DNA of 64,000 nt from positions 1 to 64,000 of the forward strand of contig NZ_NFHZ01000006.1 of NCBI RefSeq assembly GCF_002161555.1, read 5' to 3'. The translations under genes were made by a program, and so were the position numbers. Positions 8,177 through 19,200 of the stretch are shown one piece after another. Source of the stretch: Barnesiella sp. An55. GTDB lineage: Bacteria > Bacteroidota > Bacteroidia > Bacteroidales > Barnesiellaceae. The first letter of the stretch is position 1. Every line of letters starts with the position of its first letter. Under the pieces are notes generated by a model. It saw only the letters and a list, made by a program, of their open reading frames with translations, was not told the origin of the DNA and ran no database searches.

Positions 8177-8860
8177 GTAGTGATTTAATTACACAACCTA
8201 ATGCAATTTCAATCTTATGGTTAGAAGAAAATGAAACGAGTAAGTATAAATCTACACATTGAAATCTGTTGATTGTTTTTAGCCTACATCTGAATTCTTT
8301 ATGTGGCGAATATTTTGAATACCAGAAAAGAATCATTGATGTTTAGCAGAACTAATATCTTCACATGTCGTTGAATTTGCCAAAATCAAAAAGAATTTGG
8401 ATACTATGGCTTTAATTTTTTGTTTGTCTCGTCATTCCTCCCATCGCCTCAGACCGTCTCAGACGGCGTGGTTTGTTTGCGCAAATTTCATTGATTGCTG
8501 CATAATATATTGATAATCAATACAGATAAATTTCTTCAACGAAGAGAAATATTGATTACTTGTCTGAGAGCTTAAAGATTAATCGCCGGCGGGATAAACA
8601 ATCGCATGATGTTTATCCCGCCGGTGGTTTTATGGGAGAAAGCGAGAAACAGATAATGTGTGCTTTTCTTCCGAGCAATAGGTGGGGAATAAAAATATTT
8701 ATGTATCTTTACTAGTTGAGAATATTAACACAATCGATGCAAGATATAACCCAATAGTATTTAAATAGTTATAAATAATATCGTCCCCGAGCTTTCCCTT
8801 TCGACGTCTGTGGGCTTTGTCCCCAACTTGAAAAGGGCAATCTCGAAAAACCAAACACCT
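8177..8860. other. Gene-poor AT-rich stretch between the IS and the GH20 gene
   Basis: No coding frame of substance is visible. Identifiable contents are the IS flank, a small palindrome CCGTC-TCA-GACGG at 8454-8466, a strong hairpin at 8586-8624 and a possible weak -7 box TATCTTTA at 8704-8711 for the GH20 gene. The change from AT-rich to GC-rich DNA falls near 8.8 kb, which probably marks the right edge of the accessory region. Confidence 0.5.
8586..8624 (+). terminator. Strong isolated hairpin
   Basis: A perfect 15-base stem (CCGGCGGGATAAACA and its complement) with a 9-base loop stands alone, with no gene ending near it; the nearest gene end is about 500 bases away. The T-run after it is weak (GGTTTTA). 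It is probably the terminator of a gene that has been lost, or the 5' insulation of the GH20 locus. Confidence 0.5.
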
Positions 8861-11071
8861 ATGAAACACCCTATCACCCTGTACAAGAAGAGACTGACCA
8901 TCCTCCTCGTGACTCTCTGTGCCCTGTCGTGGAGCTGGGCCGGCGAGATAGACCTGATTCCCAAACCGCTCCGGATAGAACAGAGCGAGGGCCACTTCCG
9001 GCTTACCTCCAAAGCGACTATCGGCTACGATACCGCACTCCAGGAACAGGCCGAATACCAGCAACAGCTGCTCGGCCAATCGACCGGATGGGATTTGGCA
9101 CTGAAGCCCGAAGCCCGCAAAGCGACTATCCGCCTCGAGCTAAAGCCCGGTGAGGTAGGTCACCCCGAAGGGTATCGTCTGGAGGTGACTCCTAAAGGCG
9201 TCACCGTGACGGGTGAGGATCAAGGGGGTGTGTTCTACGGCATACAGACCCTGCTGCAGCTCTTCCCTGCCGAGGTTTACAGCGACCGCCGCCAGCACGA
9301 TATCGAGTGGACGGCCCCGGCTGTGACCATATACGACGCTCCCAACCGGCCGTGGCGGGGCATGATGCTCGACGTGGCCCGCTACTTCTACCACAAGGAG
9401 TTTGTGAAAAAGTATATCGACATGATGGCCATGTACAAGTTGAACAAACTGCAACTGCACCTCATCGACGACTCGGGCTGGCGCCTCGAAATCAAGAAGT
9501 ATCCCCGCCTGACCGACGTTGGGGCCTGGGCCGGGCACGATGCCAGGCGGCTGGGTGGATACTATACCCAAGAGGATATCAAAGAGCTCATTGCCTATGC
9601 CCGGGTGCGCAATGTCGAGATTATTCCCGAGATAGAGTTCCCGGCCCACATCCTGTCGGCCATCGTAGCCTATCCGTGGCTCAGCTGCACGGGGTTGCAG
9701 CACGAGGTTCCCCTGCAGCATTTCATCAGCAAAGACCTGCTGTGCGTGGGCAAGGAGAGTTCCATCCAGTTCCTGAGCGACATCCTCGACGAGACGGTGG
9801 CCCTCTTTCCCAGTGCCTATATCAACATCGGTGGAGACGAGGCCGTCTATACCCGCTGGGAATCGTGCCCTCATTGTCAGGCCGTTGTCAAACGCGAAGG
9901 GTTGAAGGATGCCTCTGAACTCCAGGGCTACCTGACCAACGTGGTGGCCGAGATGATGAAAAAGAAGGGTCGCACCGTAGTGGGCTGGGAAGAGATTCTC
10001 CTCAGAGGCGAGGTAAAAACTCCCGTGGTAGGTGTATTCTGGCACAACGTAGCCGACACCATCGAGGCTACCCGCACCGGCCACAAAGCCATCCTCACCC
10101 CAGCCACGCATATGTACTTCGACTTTCCCGAGAGCCAGACTCCCGGCGAGGTAAAGGCGGCCACCTGGATGCCCCCCATCTCGGTCGAGAAGTGCTACGG
10201 AATGGAGATAAACGACTACTCCCCCCAATCGACCGTACTGGGTGTGCAGGGATGTTTCTGGAGCGACCAGTTCATCCACGGCACCACGCTGCAAGAGATC
10301 GACTGTCTCGACGAAAACCGTTCGGAGAACTATGCCGAGTACCTCACCTTTCCCCGTTTGCTGGCCCTGTCGGAGGTAGCCTGGGCGCCACAGGCAGCCC
10401 GCAACTATCGCGACTTTGCCCAACGGTTGAGTCACCACTTCGCCCGGCTCGACTTCAAGGACTGTCACTACCGGGTACCCGAGCCACATATCGAAAAGAT
10501 GGCTACAACCCCCGACGGCAAACTGGAGTTCACCCTGTCGCCCACCGTGGACCGCAGCCTCATCCGCTACACCACCGACGGCTCCTACCCCACAACCCAC
10601 TCGCCCATCTATACCGGCCCGGTAACCGTGGCCGACAAGAGCGACTTCAAGGCCATCACCGTAGTCACCGACACCCACTACTCGCTGCCCATCTACTTTG
10701 CCCCCGACTACTCGGCCTACAAGTCGTATGGCGAGTTCACCACCGAGTGGAAACCGCTCGTTGTGCAGACTCAAAAGGCGCCGTGGCGATTTGAGTGTAC
10801 CGGCAAAATTGCCGGCAATGGCCACTACGCCATCTCGTTCATCCCCACCAAGGGGGCCAATCCGCTGCGACTCGGCAGTCTGAAACTCTACAAACGCGAC
10901 GAGCTGCTGGCCGAGGTGGCTCAACCCTCCACAACCGATGGACAGGCTACGACCTACCGATTTACCGTCGATACATTTGAGGCCGGCACCCCCTTCTTCG
11001 TCGAGGTCGAAGCCTATGGCGAAGGCGGTAACGACACCTCGGGACTGGTATTCATTCTCAAAGAGCAATAA
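8861..11071 (+). CDS. GH20 beta-N-acetylhexosaminidase
   Basis: The enzyme removes terminal beta-linked N-acetylhexosamine from glycans by substrate-assisted catalysis. The ATG at 8861 is preferred over an earlier one at 8810 because it begins a proper signal peptide (MKHPITLYKKRLTILLV, cleavage after about residue 28), giving 736 residues. An N-terminal GH20b-type domain is followed by the catalytic barrel: GMMLDVARYFY, then LIDDSGWR, then IGGDEA with the catalytic Asp326-Glu327 pair. The C-terminus has a chitobiase-type domain (YTTDGSYPTTHSPIYTGPV). Downstream on the same strand are a SusC/SusD pair and a GH85 enzyme, so it fits a role in trimming GlcNAc from N-glycan fragments in the periplasm or at the surface. 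Confidence 0.9.
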   Translation: MKHPITLYKKRLTILLVTLCALSWSWAGEIDLIPKPLRIEQSEGHFRLTSKATIGYDTALQEQAEYQQQLLGQSTGWDLALKPEARKATIRLELKPGEVGHPEGYRLEVTPKGVTVTGEDQGGVFYGIQTLLQLFPAEVYSDRRQHDIEWTAPAVTIYDAPNRPWRGMMLDVARYFYHKEFVKKYIDMMAMYKLNKLQLHLIDDSGWRLEIKKYPRLTDVGAWAGHDARRLGGYYTQEDIKELIAYARVRNVEIIPEIEFPAHILSAIVAYPWLSCTGLQHEVPLQHFISKDLLCVGKESSIQFLSDILDETVALFPSAYINIGGDEAVYTRWESCPHCQAVVKREGLKDASELQGYLTNVVAEMMKKKGRTVVGWEEILLRGEVKTPVVGVFWHNVADTIEATRTGHKAILTPATHMYFDFPESQTPGEVKAATWMPPISVEKCYGMEINDYSPQSTVLGVQGCFWSDQFIHGTTLQEIDCLDENRSENYAEYLTFPRLLALSEVAWAPQAARNYRDFAQRLSHHFARLDFKDCHYRVPEPHIEKMATTPDGKLEFTLSPTVDRSLIRYTTDGSYPTTHSPIYTGPVTVADKSDFKAITVVTDTHYSLPIYFAPDYSAYKSYGEFTTEWKPLVVQTQKAPWRFECTGKIAGNGHYAISFIPTKGANPLRLGSLKLYKRDELLAEVAQPSTTDGQATTYRFTVDTFEAGTPFFVEVEAYGEGGNDTSGLVFILKEQ

Positions 11072-11204
11072 CAATCTATCTATCTCCGTATCTCGCACGA
11101 AAGACGGTTCGAAGCCGGCCTTTCTGCGAGATATCTTATTTTGCATTAATAAACGCAAACTTAAATATTAACAATAAATTTTTGTGAAATAATTTTAAAC
11201 TGGC

Positions 11205-11212
11205 TAATTTTA
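11205..11212 (+). promoter_or_regulatory. Possible promoter of the SusC/SusD/GH85 genes
   Basis: TAATTTTA is one base from the TAnnTTTG consensus and has TTTG (11181-11184) 20 bases upstream, the spacing expected for a Bacteroidota -33 element. It lies in the 233-base gap after the GH20 gene, about 90 bases before the first SusC ATG. No hairpin or regulator site is seen in the rest of the gap. Confidence 0.35.
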
Positions 11213-11304
11213 CGAGCTTTTAATTCATATAACCTTTGTCTCTATTCTAATGATTTAGGAAACACAAGAGAAATCTAATAATATAAAAAACTAATACGAG
11301 TTCT

Positions 11305-14300
11305 ATGGTATTTCAATTCAGAATGGCAGGGGCATACAGAGTATTGCTTTTGCCGCTTTATTTTCCTCGGGCATAACCGCTTATGCCTCAGAGGGAAGAG
11401 TATCAATGCCCGACCCGTCTGCAACCGAAGTCATGCAAGGCAAGATAGCCGTCTCGGGAACCGTCAAAGATGTGAACGGCGAACCGTTGATTGGTGTAAG
11501 CGTAGCCGAAAAAGGGACTACCAACGGCATGATCACCGACCTGGACGGCAACTTCAAACTATCGGTATCCAGCCCCGAATCCACCCTTGAATTCAGTTAT
11601 GTAGGCTACAACCCCGTGAATGTAAAGGTGGGTAACCAAACTGTTTTCTCGATACAAATGAAAGAGAGCGCCCAGGATTTGGACGAGGTCGTAGTCACCG
11701 CCCTGGGTATCAAACGAGAGAAAAAGATGCTGGGTTATGCCGTGCAGGACATCAAGGCCGACAAACTGAATACCACCGGCGACCCCTCGGTCATCGGAGC
11801 CTTGAGCGGGAAAGTGGCCGGACTCCAGATGAACACCGCCGGGACCGATCTGAGCGGTTCGACCAAAATCACCCTCCGAGGCAACTCTTCACTGACCGAT
11901 AACAACCAACCCCTGTGGGTTGTCGATGGAGTACCCTTCAGCGACAACAACAGTTCCGATGCCTCGCTCTTCGGCGGTATCGACCGGGGTGGTTCGGCCG
12001 TCGATATCAACCCCGAAGACATCGAGTCCATCTCGGTACTGAAAGGCCCAATGCCGCCGCCCTCTACGGCTCCCGTGCCGGTAACGGTGTGATTCTCATC
12101 ACTACCAAGCGCGGCGTTAAGGAGAAAGGGTTCGGAGTCACCTATTCGGGCAACTTCACCTGGTCGAGCGTAGCCTCTTCGCTGGAGCAACAAACCACCT
12201 ACGGACAAGGGAAAGGCGGGGTATTCGACCCCAATGTGTTCGAGAGTTTCGGTGCCCCCTTCGACGGGCACACCTACACCGGCTGGCTCGGGCAGGAACT
12301 GCAATACAAAGACTATGGCAACAAGTTTGACCAATACTTCAACACCGGTTTCACTCAAAGCCACAACGTAGCCATAGGCAAGGCCGAGGAGAACTACAAC
12401 TACCGGGCCTCTTTCGGCAGCACCGACAGCAAAGGCCTGTTCGACGGAGAGGAGATCAACAAGATAAACATCGACCTCAAGGCCGGCATGCGCATGAACA
12501 AATACCTGAGCATGGACTCGAAAATCTCGTTGAGCCGCACCAAGGCCACCGACCGTCCCCAATACGGTAAAGGAGGCGAGGTTTACCAACTACTCTATAT
12601 CCCGCGCAACATCCCGTTGAACGACCTGAAAACCTTCCGCAGCGACACCCAACGCCACATATATTATGTAAACCCCACCTTGCAGGAGTTGAACCCCTAC
12701 TACATCAACTACCAATACAGCAACATGGACGAGCGCTGGCGGGCCTTCGGCTACTATACGGTAAAACTCGATTTCACTCCCTGGCTCTATGCAACGGGTA
12801 AATATACCTTCGACTACTACAACACCAGCATCGAAGAGCAAAACCGCACCAACGGCATCGACGGCCAGACCAAAGAGTCGTACAAGTCGATGGAGCAACG
12901 CTACTACGAGCACAACATCGAGGGTATGATCATAGGTCACAACACCTTTGCCGAGAAATTCCGCCTGGGCTATTCGCTGGGTGGCAACATCATGTACCAA
13001 CGCGCCAGCGGCCTGACCGGCTACTCCGAGAACATGGCCAAGGAGGGTATCTGGTACCACAATTCGGCTTTGGGCAAGAACACCGCCGAACAAACCCTGA
13101 CCGAACGCGAAACCCGCTCGGTATTCGGTACCCTGCAATTTGCCTGGGACGAATGGATTGCCCTCGACCTCACGGCCCGTAACGACTGGTCATCGACCCT
13201 GCCCAAGAACAACTGCTCCTACTTCTACCCCTCGGCCAACCTGAGCTGGGTATTCAGCGACATGATGCGCCGCTACGACTGGGGCCTGCCCTCGTGGATT
13301 ACCTTCGGCAAGTTGCGTCTGTCGGCCGCCCAGGTGGGTAAAGACACCGACCCCTATGTGCTCTACAACTACCTCACCTACACCCAAGGGGTAAACGGTC
13401 CCGAGATAAGCTATCCCAAAATCAAGGCCAACCCCGACCTGAAGCCCGAGATTTCGTCGGCCTACGAAGCCGGTCTCGACATGAAGTTCCTCAACAACCG
13501 GCTCGGGTTCGACTTCACCTACTACCGCAGCCTCACCAAGAACCAGATCATGACCGTGCCCATGTCGGGCGAATTCTCGGCCAAATACATCAACGCCGGT
13601 AAGATTCTCAACGAAGGCGTAGAGTTGATGTTGTACACCACGCCGGTCAAGACCAAAGACTTTGAGTTCAACCTCGATATGAGCCTTGCCCACAACAACA
13701 CGACCGTAGTCGAGTTGCACGACAATGCCAAATACATCAGCTTCAACTTCAAAGACGAAAACATGCTGGTCGATGTAGGTGCCGAAGAGGGTGGCCGCCT
13801 GGGCAACATCTATGCCAACACCTTCTATGCCCGCAACGAAAACGGCGAACTGATTCTGCGTAACGGTATGCCCATGACCAAATCGAACAGCAGTGCCGAG
13901 CGCAAATGCATCGGCAACATACAACCCGACCTGCTCATGTCGGTAACCCCGTCGTTCAGCTACAAGGGATTCTTCCTCACGGCCATGTTCGACATGCGCT
14001 TCGGCGGCGACATCGTCTCGGTATCCGAGGCCATCGCCACCCGTTACGGTACGGCCAAACGCACCGAATACCGCCCGGCCGAAGGCATCGTGCTCGACGG
14101 TATCGACGAAGCTACGGGCCTGAAGAACACCATAGCCGTTCCCGCCGAAGACTACTATCGCTCGATAGGCGGCGACAATGCCCCGGCCGAAGAGTTTGTT
14201 TACGATGCCTCGTACATCAAGTTCAAAGAGCTGTCGATCGGCTACTCCTTCCCCTCGAAATGGCTGAAGAAGATACACGTTTCAAACCTGCGTCTGGCCT

Positions 14301-14452
14301 TTGTAGGGCGCAACCTGTGCTACCTGCTGAAACACACCCCGGGCACCAGCCCCGAGGGCGGATACGACACGACGATGTTCTCACAAGCCATCGATTACAC
14401 GGCAGTGCCTTACACCAGGACATTCGGTTTTTCTATTAATGTAGGATTTTAA
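11305..14452 (+). pseudogene. SusC-like TonB-dependent receptor, frameshifted
   Basis: SusC-family outer membrane transporters import oligosaccharides with a SusD lid. A carboxypeptidase-like domain (VSGTVKDVNGEPLIGVSV), a TonB-box region (DLDEVVVTALGIKREKK), the plug (GNSSLTDNNQPLWVVDGVP) and the full barrel to the final Phe are all present. Near 12048 the family motif LKGPNAAALYGSRAG is split between two frames by one missing C. Near 11322 the ATG-led start (MVFQFR) and the signal-peptide frame (IQSIAFAALFSSGITAYA) are also out of register by one base. Restoring both gives exactly 1050 codons. Deletions in short C or G tracts suggest either sequencing error or recent decay. The gene precedes a SusD gene with a TAATG stop/start overlap. 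Confidence 0.85.
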
Positions 14453-16203
14453 TGCGTAGAACAATGAAAAGATTTATAAAGACACTGGGCATATATTCGT
14501 TGATTTGCGGAGCCACGGTCACTGCGATACCCTCGTGTACCGACGGATTCACCGATATCAATACCAACCCCTTTGAAACGCCCTACGAACCGGGAACCAG
14601 TACGGGCGACAGCATAAATACCACCGACATCAGCATGCCCGATACCATCTCTCAGGAAGAGCTTGCCCGCCTCAAGGAGAATGTATCGACCATCGGGCAG
14701 GTATTCAAGAACTTCACCTACCAGGGTCTGGTCGATGACTATCAACGCTCGACCAACCTCACCCACGACATCTATGCCGGGTATTTTGCCAACAACACCA
14801 ACTTTATCAACAACTCGCCCAACTACGTCTATACCCAGGACTGGTCGGCCCGCCGGTGGGACCACTTCTACAAAGACCGTTCGGCCGAGTACAAGACACT
14901 GGTCAATACCTTCTACTATGTCGATCGGGAGGCCTACAAAAATGCCTTCTACATGACCCGCATATACTATGCCTTCCTGGCCTCGACCATGACCGACACC
15001 TATGGCGAAATGCCTTTTGGCGTTTACGTGCAGGGTAAGGCAGCCCCCGAGAAATGTCCCTACAACACCCAGGAGGAGGTCTATGACATGATATTCAGAA
15101 TGCTCACCGAGGCAGCCGACAGCATCCAGCCCGGCCAATGCTCCTTCAAGTTTGCCGACCGGGAAGACAAATGCTACAACGGCGACGAAGCCAAGTGGGT
15201 GCGCTTTGCCAACACGCTGCGTCTGCGTCTGGCCCTGCGCATCTCGAACGTAGATCCCGAGCGTGCCCGTAAAGAGGGCGTCGCTGCCTTGAATCACCCC
15301 GGCGGACTCATGATGTCGCAAGACGACCGCATGCGCACCGTACCCAACTATGCACCCGTTTCCATGGGTGGCGAGGATGACAGCGGTCTCGAAAACGAAG
15401 TGGCCAACTGCGGTTTCCGCTACAGCGACGTAGTCATGTCGCTCGACATGGAGCAGGCCTACAAGAACCTGGGCTCGGCCCTGGATCCCCGATGCCGCAT
15501 CTGCTGGTATCGTCCCACCCCGAAAAACTTCCTCGAAGTGGGCCGCGAAATGAACACCGACTACAAAGGCTGTGCAATAGGCGACAACAACATCTCGCAC
15601 GAAACCAACGTATATTCGCCCTTGAAGTGCAACCACCACGAGGGCAAGGTATTGAACGACAACTACTGGTTCGGTTACTGCCGCGAATACCTGTGGCTGG
15701 GATATGCCGAGTGCAAGTTCCTGCTGGCCGAAGCCCAGTTGCGTGAGTGGACCTATGCCTACGGTTCGGCCGAAGAGCTGTTCAAAGAGGGTATCCGCGA
15801 ATCGTTCAACTACTACCACATGGCCGACAGCGCCGACATCTATATCAACCGACTCAACATCTACAACGGCACCCAAGAGAATCCCTTTGCCGGCAGCAAC
15901 AAGGAGGCCCAGCTCGAACAGATTATCACGCAGAAGTGGCTGGCCGTATTCCCCAACGGCAATGAGGGATGGGCCGAGTTCCGCCGCACCGACTACCCGC
16001 GCCTGAACAACCATTTGAGCAACAAAGACCCCAACATAGCCAACGGCAAGTTTATCAAACGCGTGAGCTACTCGACCGACGAATATGCCTACAACATCGA
16101 GAATGTACCCGAGGGCGTGAACCAAAGCACCCGGGTATGGTGGGATGTCGAAGATACCAACAACAGCAACGGCGAACGAAACACGCCCAACAACTTCAGG
16201 TAA
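14452..16203 (+). CDS. SusD/RagB-family glycan-binding lipoprotein
   Basis: It is the surface lipoprotein that caps the SusC transporter encoded just upstream. The start ATG overlaps the SusC stop in TAATG; a second ATG at 14464 gives the more usual MKRFIKTLG start and cannot be excluded. The lipobox ends in AIPSC (Cys29, or Cys25 from the second start), followed by TDGFTDINTNPF, typical of the SusD-like group of nutrient-binding lipoproteins. A TPR-like helical body follows, including EAKWVRFANTLRLRLALRIS and the late EQIITQKWLAVFPNGNEGWAEFRRTDYPR. Unlike its two neighbours, this frame is intact through all 583 residues. With a GH85 enzyme downstream, N-glycan pieces are the likely ligand. 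Confidence 0.9.
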   Translation: MRRTMKRFIKTLGIYSLICGATVTAIPSCTDGFTDINTNPFETPYEPGTSTGDSINTTDISMPDTISQEELARLKENVSTIGQVFKNFTYQGLVDDYQRSTNLTHDIYAGYFANNTNFINNSPNYVYTQDWSARRWDHFYKDRSAEYKTLVNTFYYVDREAYKNAFYMTRIYYAFLASTMTDTYGEMPFGVYVQGKAAPEKCPYNTQEEVYDMIFRMLTEAADSIQPGQCSFKFADREDKCYNGDEAKWVRFANTLRLRLALRISNVDPERARKEGVAALNHPGGLMMSQDDRMRTVPNYAPVSMGGEDDSGLENEVANCGFRYSDVVMSLDMEQAYKNLGSALDPRCRICWYRPTPKNFLEVGREMNTDYKGCAIGDNNISHETNVYSPLKCNHHEGKVLNDNYWFGYCREYLWLGYAECKFLLAEAQLREWTYAYGSAEELFKEGIRESFNYYHMADSADIYINRLNIYNGTQENPFAGSNKEAQLEQIITQKWLAVFPNGNEGWAEFRRTDYPRLNNHLSNKDPNIANGKFIKRVSYSTDEYAYNIENVPEGVNQSTRVWWDVEDTNNSNGERNTPNNFR

Positions 16204-16225
16204 TAATCCAATTATATAAATCGAT

Positions 16226-19200
16226 ATGAATATCAAAAAAATCGTTGGAGCACTGCTTTGCTCCCTGGCTGTCATCACAGCCTTTGCCCAACAGCCATAC
16301 GGCGGTTGCTGGCACCCCGACTACATCAAGGACTGGACCCCCGAAAAGGACCCCGATGCCAAGTTCAACCGCAGTACCGTGAAACTGCAACCCCGCATCG
16401 CCGACGACAACATCAAGGCCAATCAGTACCAATACACCGAAGGTCAGGTAGCCGTCTGTCTCACCATGAACCCCATGTGTAGCATGACCCCCTCGCAGGG
16501 AGCCAACAACTTCATCGGCTACAACCCCACCTATTGGCAATATATGGATATGGTTATCTGGTGGGGCGGCTCGGCCGGCGAAGGTATCATCGTTCCGCCG
16601 TCGGCACCCGTGATCGACGCCTGCCACATGAACGGCGTGAAGATTCTGGGCAACGTCTTCTTCCCCCTCAAGCATATAGTGGCGACCCGGCTTGGGTAAA
16701 ACAGATGTTGACCAAAGAGGGCAACACCTATCCCTATGCCCAGAAAATGTATGAGATTGCCAAATACTACGGCTTCGACGGCTGGTTCATCAACGAAGAG
16801 ACCTACGCATCGACCGAAAGCGACTGGGTAGAGTGGATTAAATACTTCTACCAATGCGCCGAAGCCGACGGCAACTACGACATGTACATCCAATGGTACG
16901 ATGCCAATCTGTATGTAAACAACTCGTTGGAAATCTTGAAAGCCAACCCCAACACGTCGTTCTTTGCCAACTACGGCTCGGCCGGCGACATAAGCATCTC
17001 GCAAAACCGCAGTCGCATGGATGCTGCCGGCGTCGATATGGATGCCTACTTCGAGAAACTCTACTCGGGTATCGAGCAGGCCCAAGGTGGTCTCACCGGT
17101 AATGCCCAGAGTTTCCAGGCCTGTTTCCCCAAGACCGGTCACGCCAGTTCGTTGCAGATTTTCAACCCCGAAGAGCCCATCTGGAAAAAGGTCGTTGAAG
17201 GGATTCTCGACACCGAGAACAATTGCGGCACCAGAGCCTACAGCGCCATGAATACGGTATTCTCGAACGAAGCCCGTTACTGGACCAACGCACAGAACAA
17301 TCCCGCCGACATCACCGACCGCGACAATACCTACCCCAACCCCTGGCCCGGACTGGCCAACGCCATTCAAGAGCGCAGTACTATCCAATCCAAACCGTTC
17401 GTTTCTGCCTTCAGTGCCGGCTTGGGTAAATACCGTTTCGTCAACGGTGAAAAACGGGGTACGCAAGACTGGTATCACCGCGGCATGCAAAACATTCTGC
17501 CTACCTGGCGCTGGTGGGTCGAGACTACTTCGAGTGACAAACTCACCTTCGCACTGAACTGGGACGACGCCTACAACTTCGGTACAAGCGTGGTGGTTAC
17601 GGGTACCCTCACAGCCAATGCCGATCACCTCACCCGCCTCTACAAAACCAATATCGCCATCGAAAACGGCGATAAGGTTCAACTCGTCTATAAGACCTCG
17701 AGCACCGGAACCATCGAGCTGAAACTGGCCGACAAGACCAATCCCAGCGCCTTCTCTACCTTTGCGCTGAATACCGTATCGACCAGCAATGGCTGGACCG
17801 TGGCCGAAGCCGATATCTCGTCGATGGCCGGCAAAACACTGGCTGTCGTTGCCCTCAACTTCCGATCGGGTACCACCATCAGCAACTACACCGCCACACT
17901 GGGTCAACTGGGTATTTTGCATGGTTCTTACTCGGCCTCGGCAAAGGTTTCGAACCTGCAGTCTCAGAACTCGCTGCAAGAAGAGATCAGCGACATTCGT
18001 TTGGTTTGGGATGCTCCCCAGTCAAACGAGGTCGATCACTACGACATATACCTCACCCGCAACGGTGAAAAAGTCCTCGTAGGCCAAACCCGCGACGAGG
18101 GTTTCTATATCCCTAAATTCACCCGCACCACCGGCGAAGAATCGGTAGAGGTGAGCGTAGTCACCGTGATGAAAGATTTGAAAGAGAGCGAAGCCGAGAC
18201 ACTCACCCTCGAGTATCCCGAGATGACCGTTTCGGATGTGTCGATCGTAGCCTCGCCTACCCTGGTAAAAGTGGGCGAAGAGGTTACCCTCACGGCCGTA
18301 GCCAACAAATATCCCGACTCCTATGAGTGGGTATTGCCCACAGGTGCCTCCATTGTTTCGCAAGAGGGTAACACCGCCAAGGTAACCTTCTCGCAAGAGG
18401 GTTCCTACTCGATTACCGTCAAGGTGACCAACCCCGTGGGTGTAGCTACCGAAACCAATACCGGCCTCATCGAGGTAAACAATACCAAAAATATTTCCAA
18501 CGTAGCCCTGGGTAAAGATATTGAGGATGTGAGCGGCGAAATTGCCGCTTCGGGCGAGGTTGCTACCAACCTGCTCGACGGCCGCAGCGAGGGCTGCTCG
18601 GTTCACCAAAAGTGGTGCGTGGGCGGTGCCAAAGAACACTGGGTAATCATCGACCTCACCCAATCGTTCCAGCTGTACAAGTTCCGCATTGTCGATGCAC
18701 AGGTAAACGAAGGCGGCACCGACAACCTCAACAGCTACAAGATTCAGTTGAGCAACGACCTCGAACATTGGACCGAGGTAGTCAATACGACCGGGCGCAG
18801 CGCTGAGAACTATCACATCGACTGGATTAAACCGACGGTAGCCCGCTACATCAAGTTTATCCCCTACGACAACGACGCTCCTATCACCATCCGCATCTGG
18901 GAGTTCGAAGCCTATGGTGCCGAAGGTGCCGCTTCGCTGTCGTCCATCTCGGACCAGACTCTCGAGACCAACTCCTCTATCTCGGTAAAAGCCGGCTACT
19001 CACTCGGCGGTGCCGCAAAAGAGGATAACTTTGCCATCTCGTTTGTCTCGGAAAATGAAAGCATCGCCACCGTCTCCGACCTGCAAGTGGCCGAAGACGA
19101 CACCTACACCTTCACCATCAACAGTGGTAGCGAGGTGGGCAAGACCAACATTACGGCTACCATGATAAACGGCGAGTATCAGAAGAGCGTATCGTTTGCC

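Noticed and set aside
9140-11158. Very long minus-strand open frame opposite the GH20 gene
   Set aside because: It mirrors the GC-rich codon pattern of the GH20 gene, has no recognisable domain, and the plus-strand protein has full catalytic motifs.
14449-16278. Long minus-strand open frame opposite the SusD-like gene
   Set aside because: The translation is low-complexity Val/Gly-rich sequence typical of an antisense shadow; the plus strand encodes a clear SusD-family protein.
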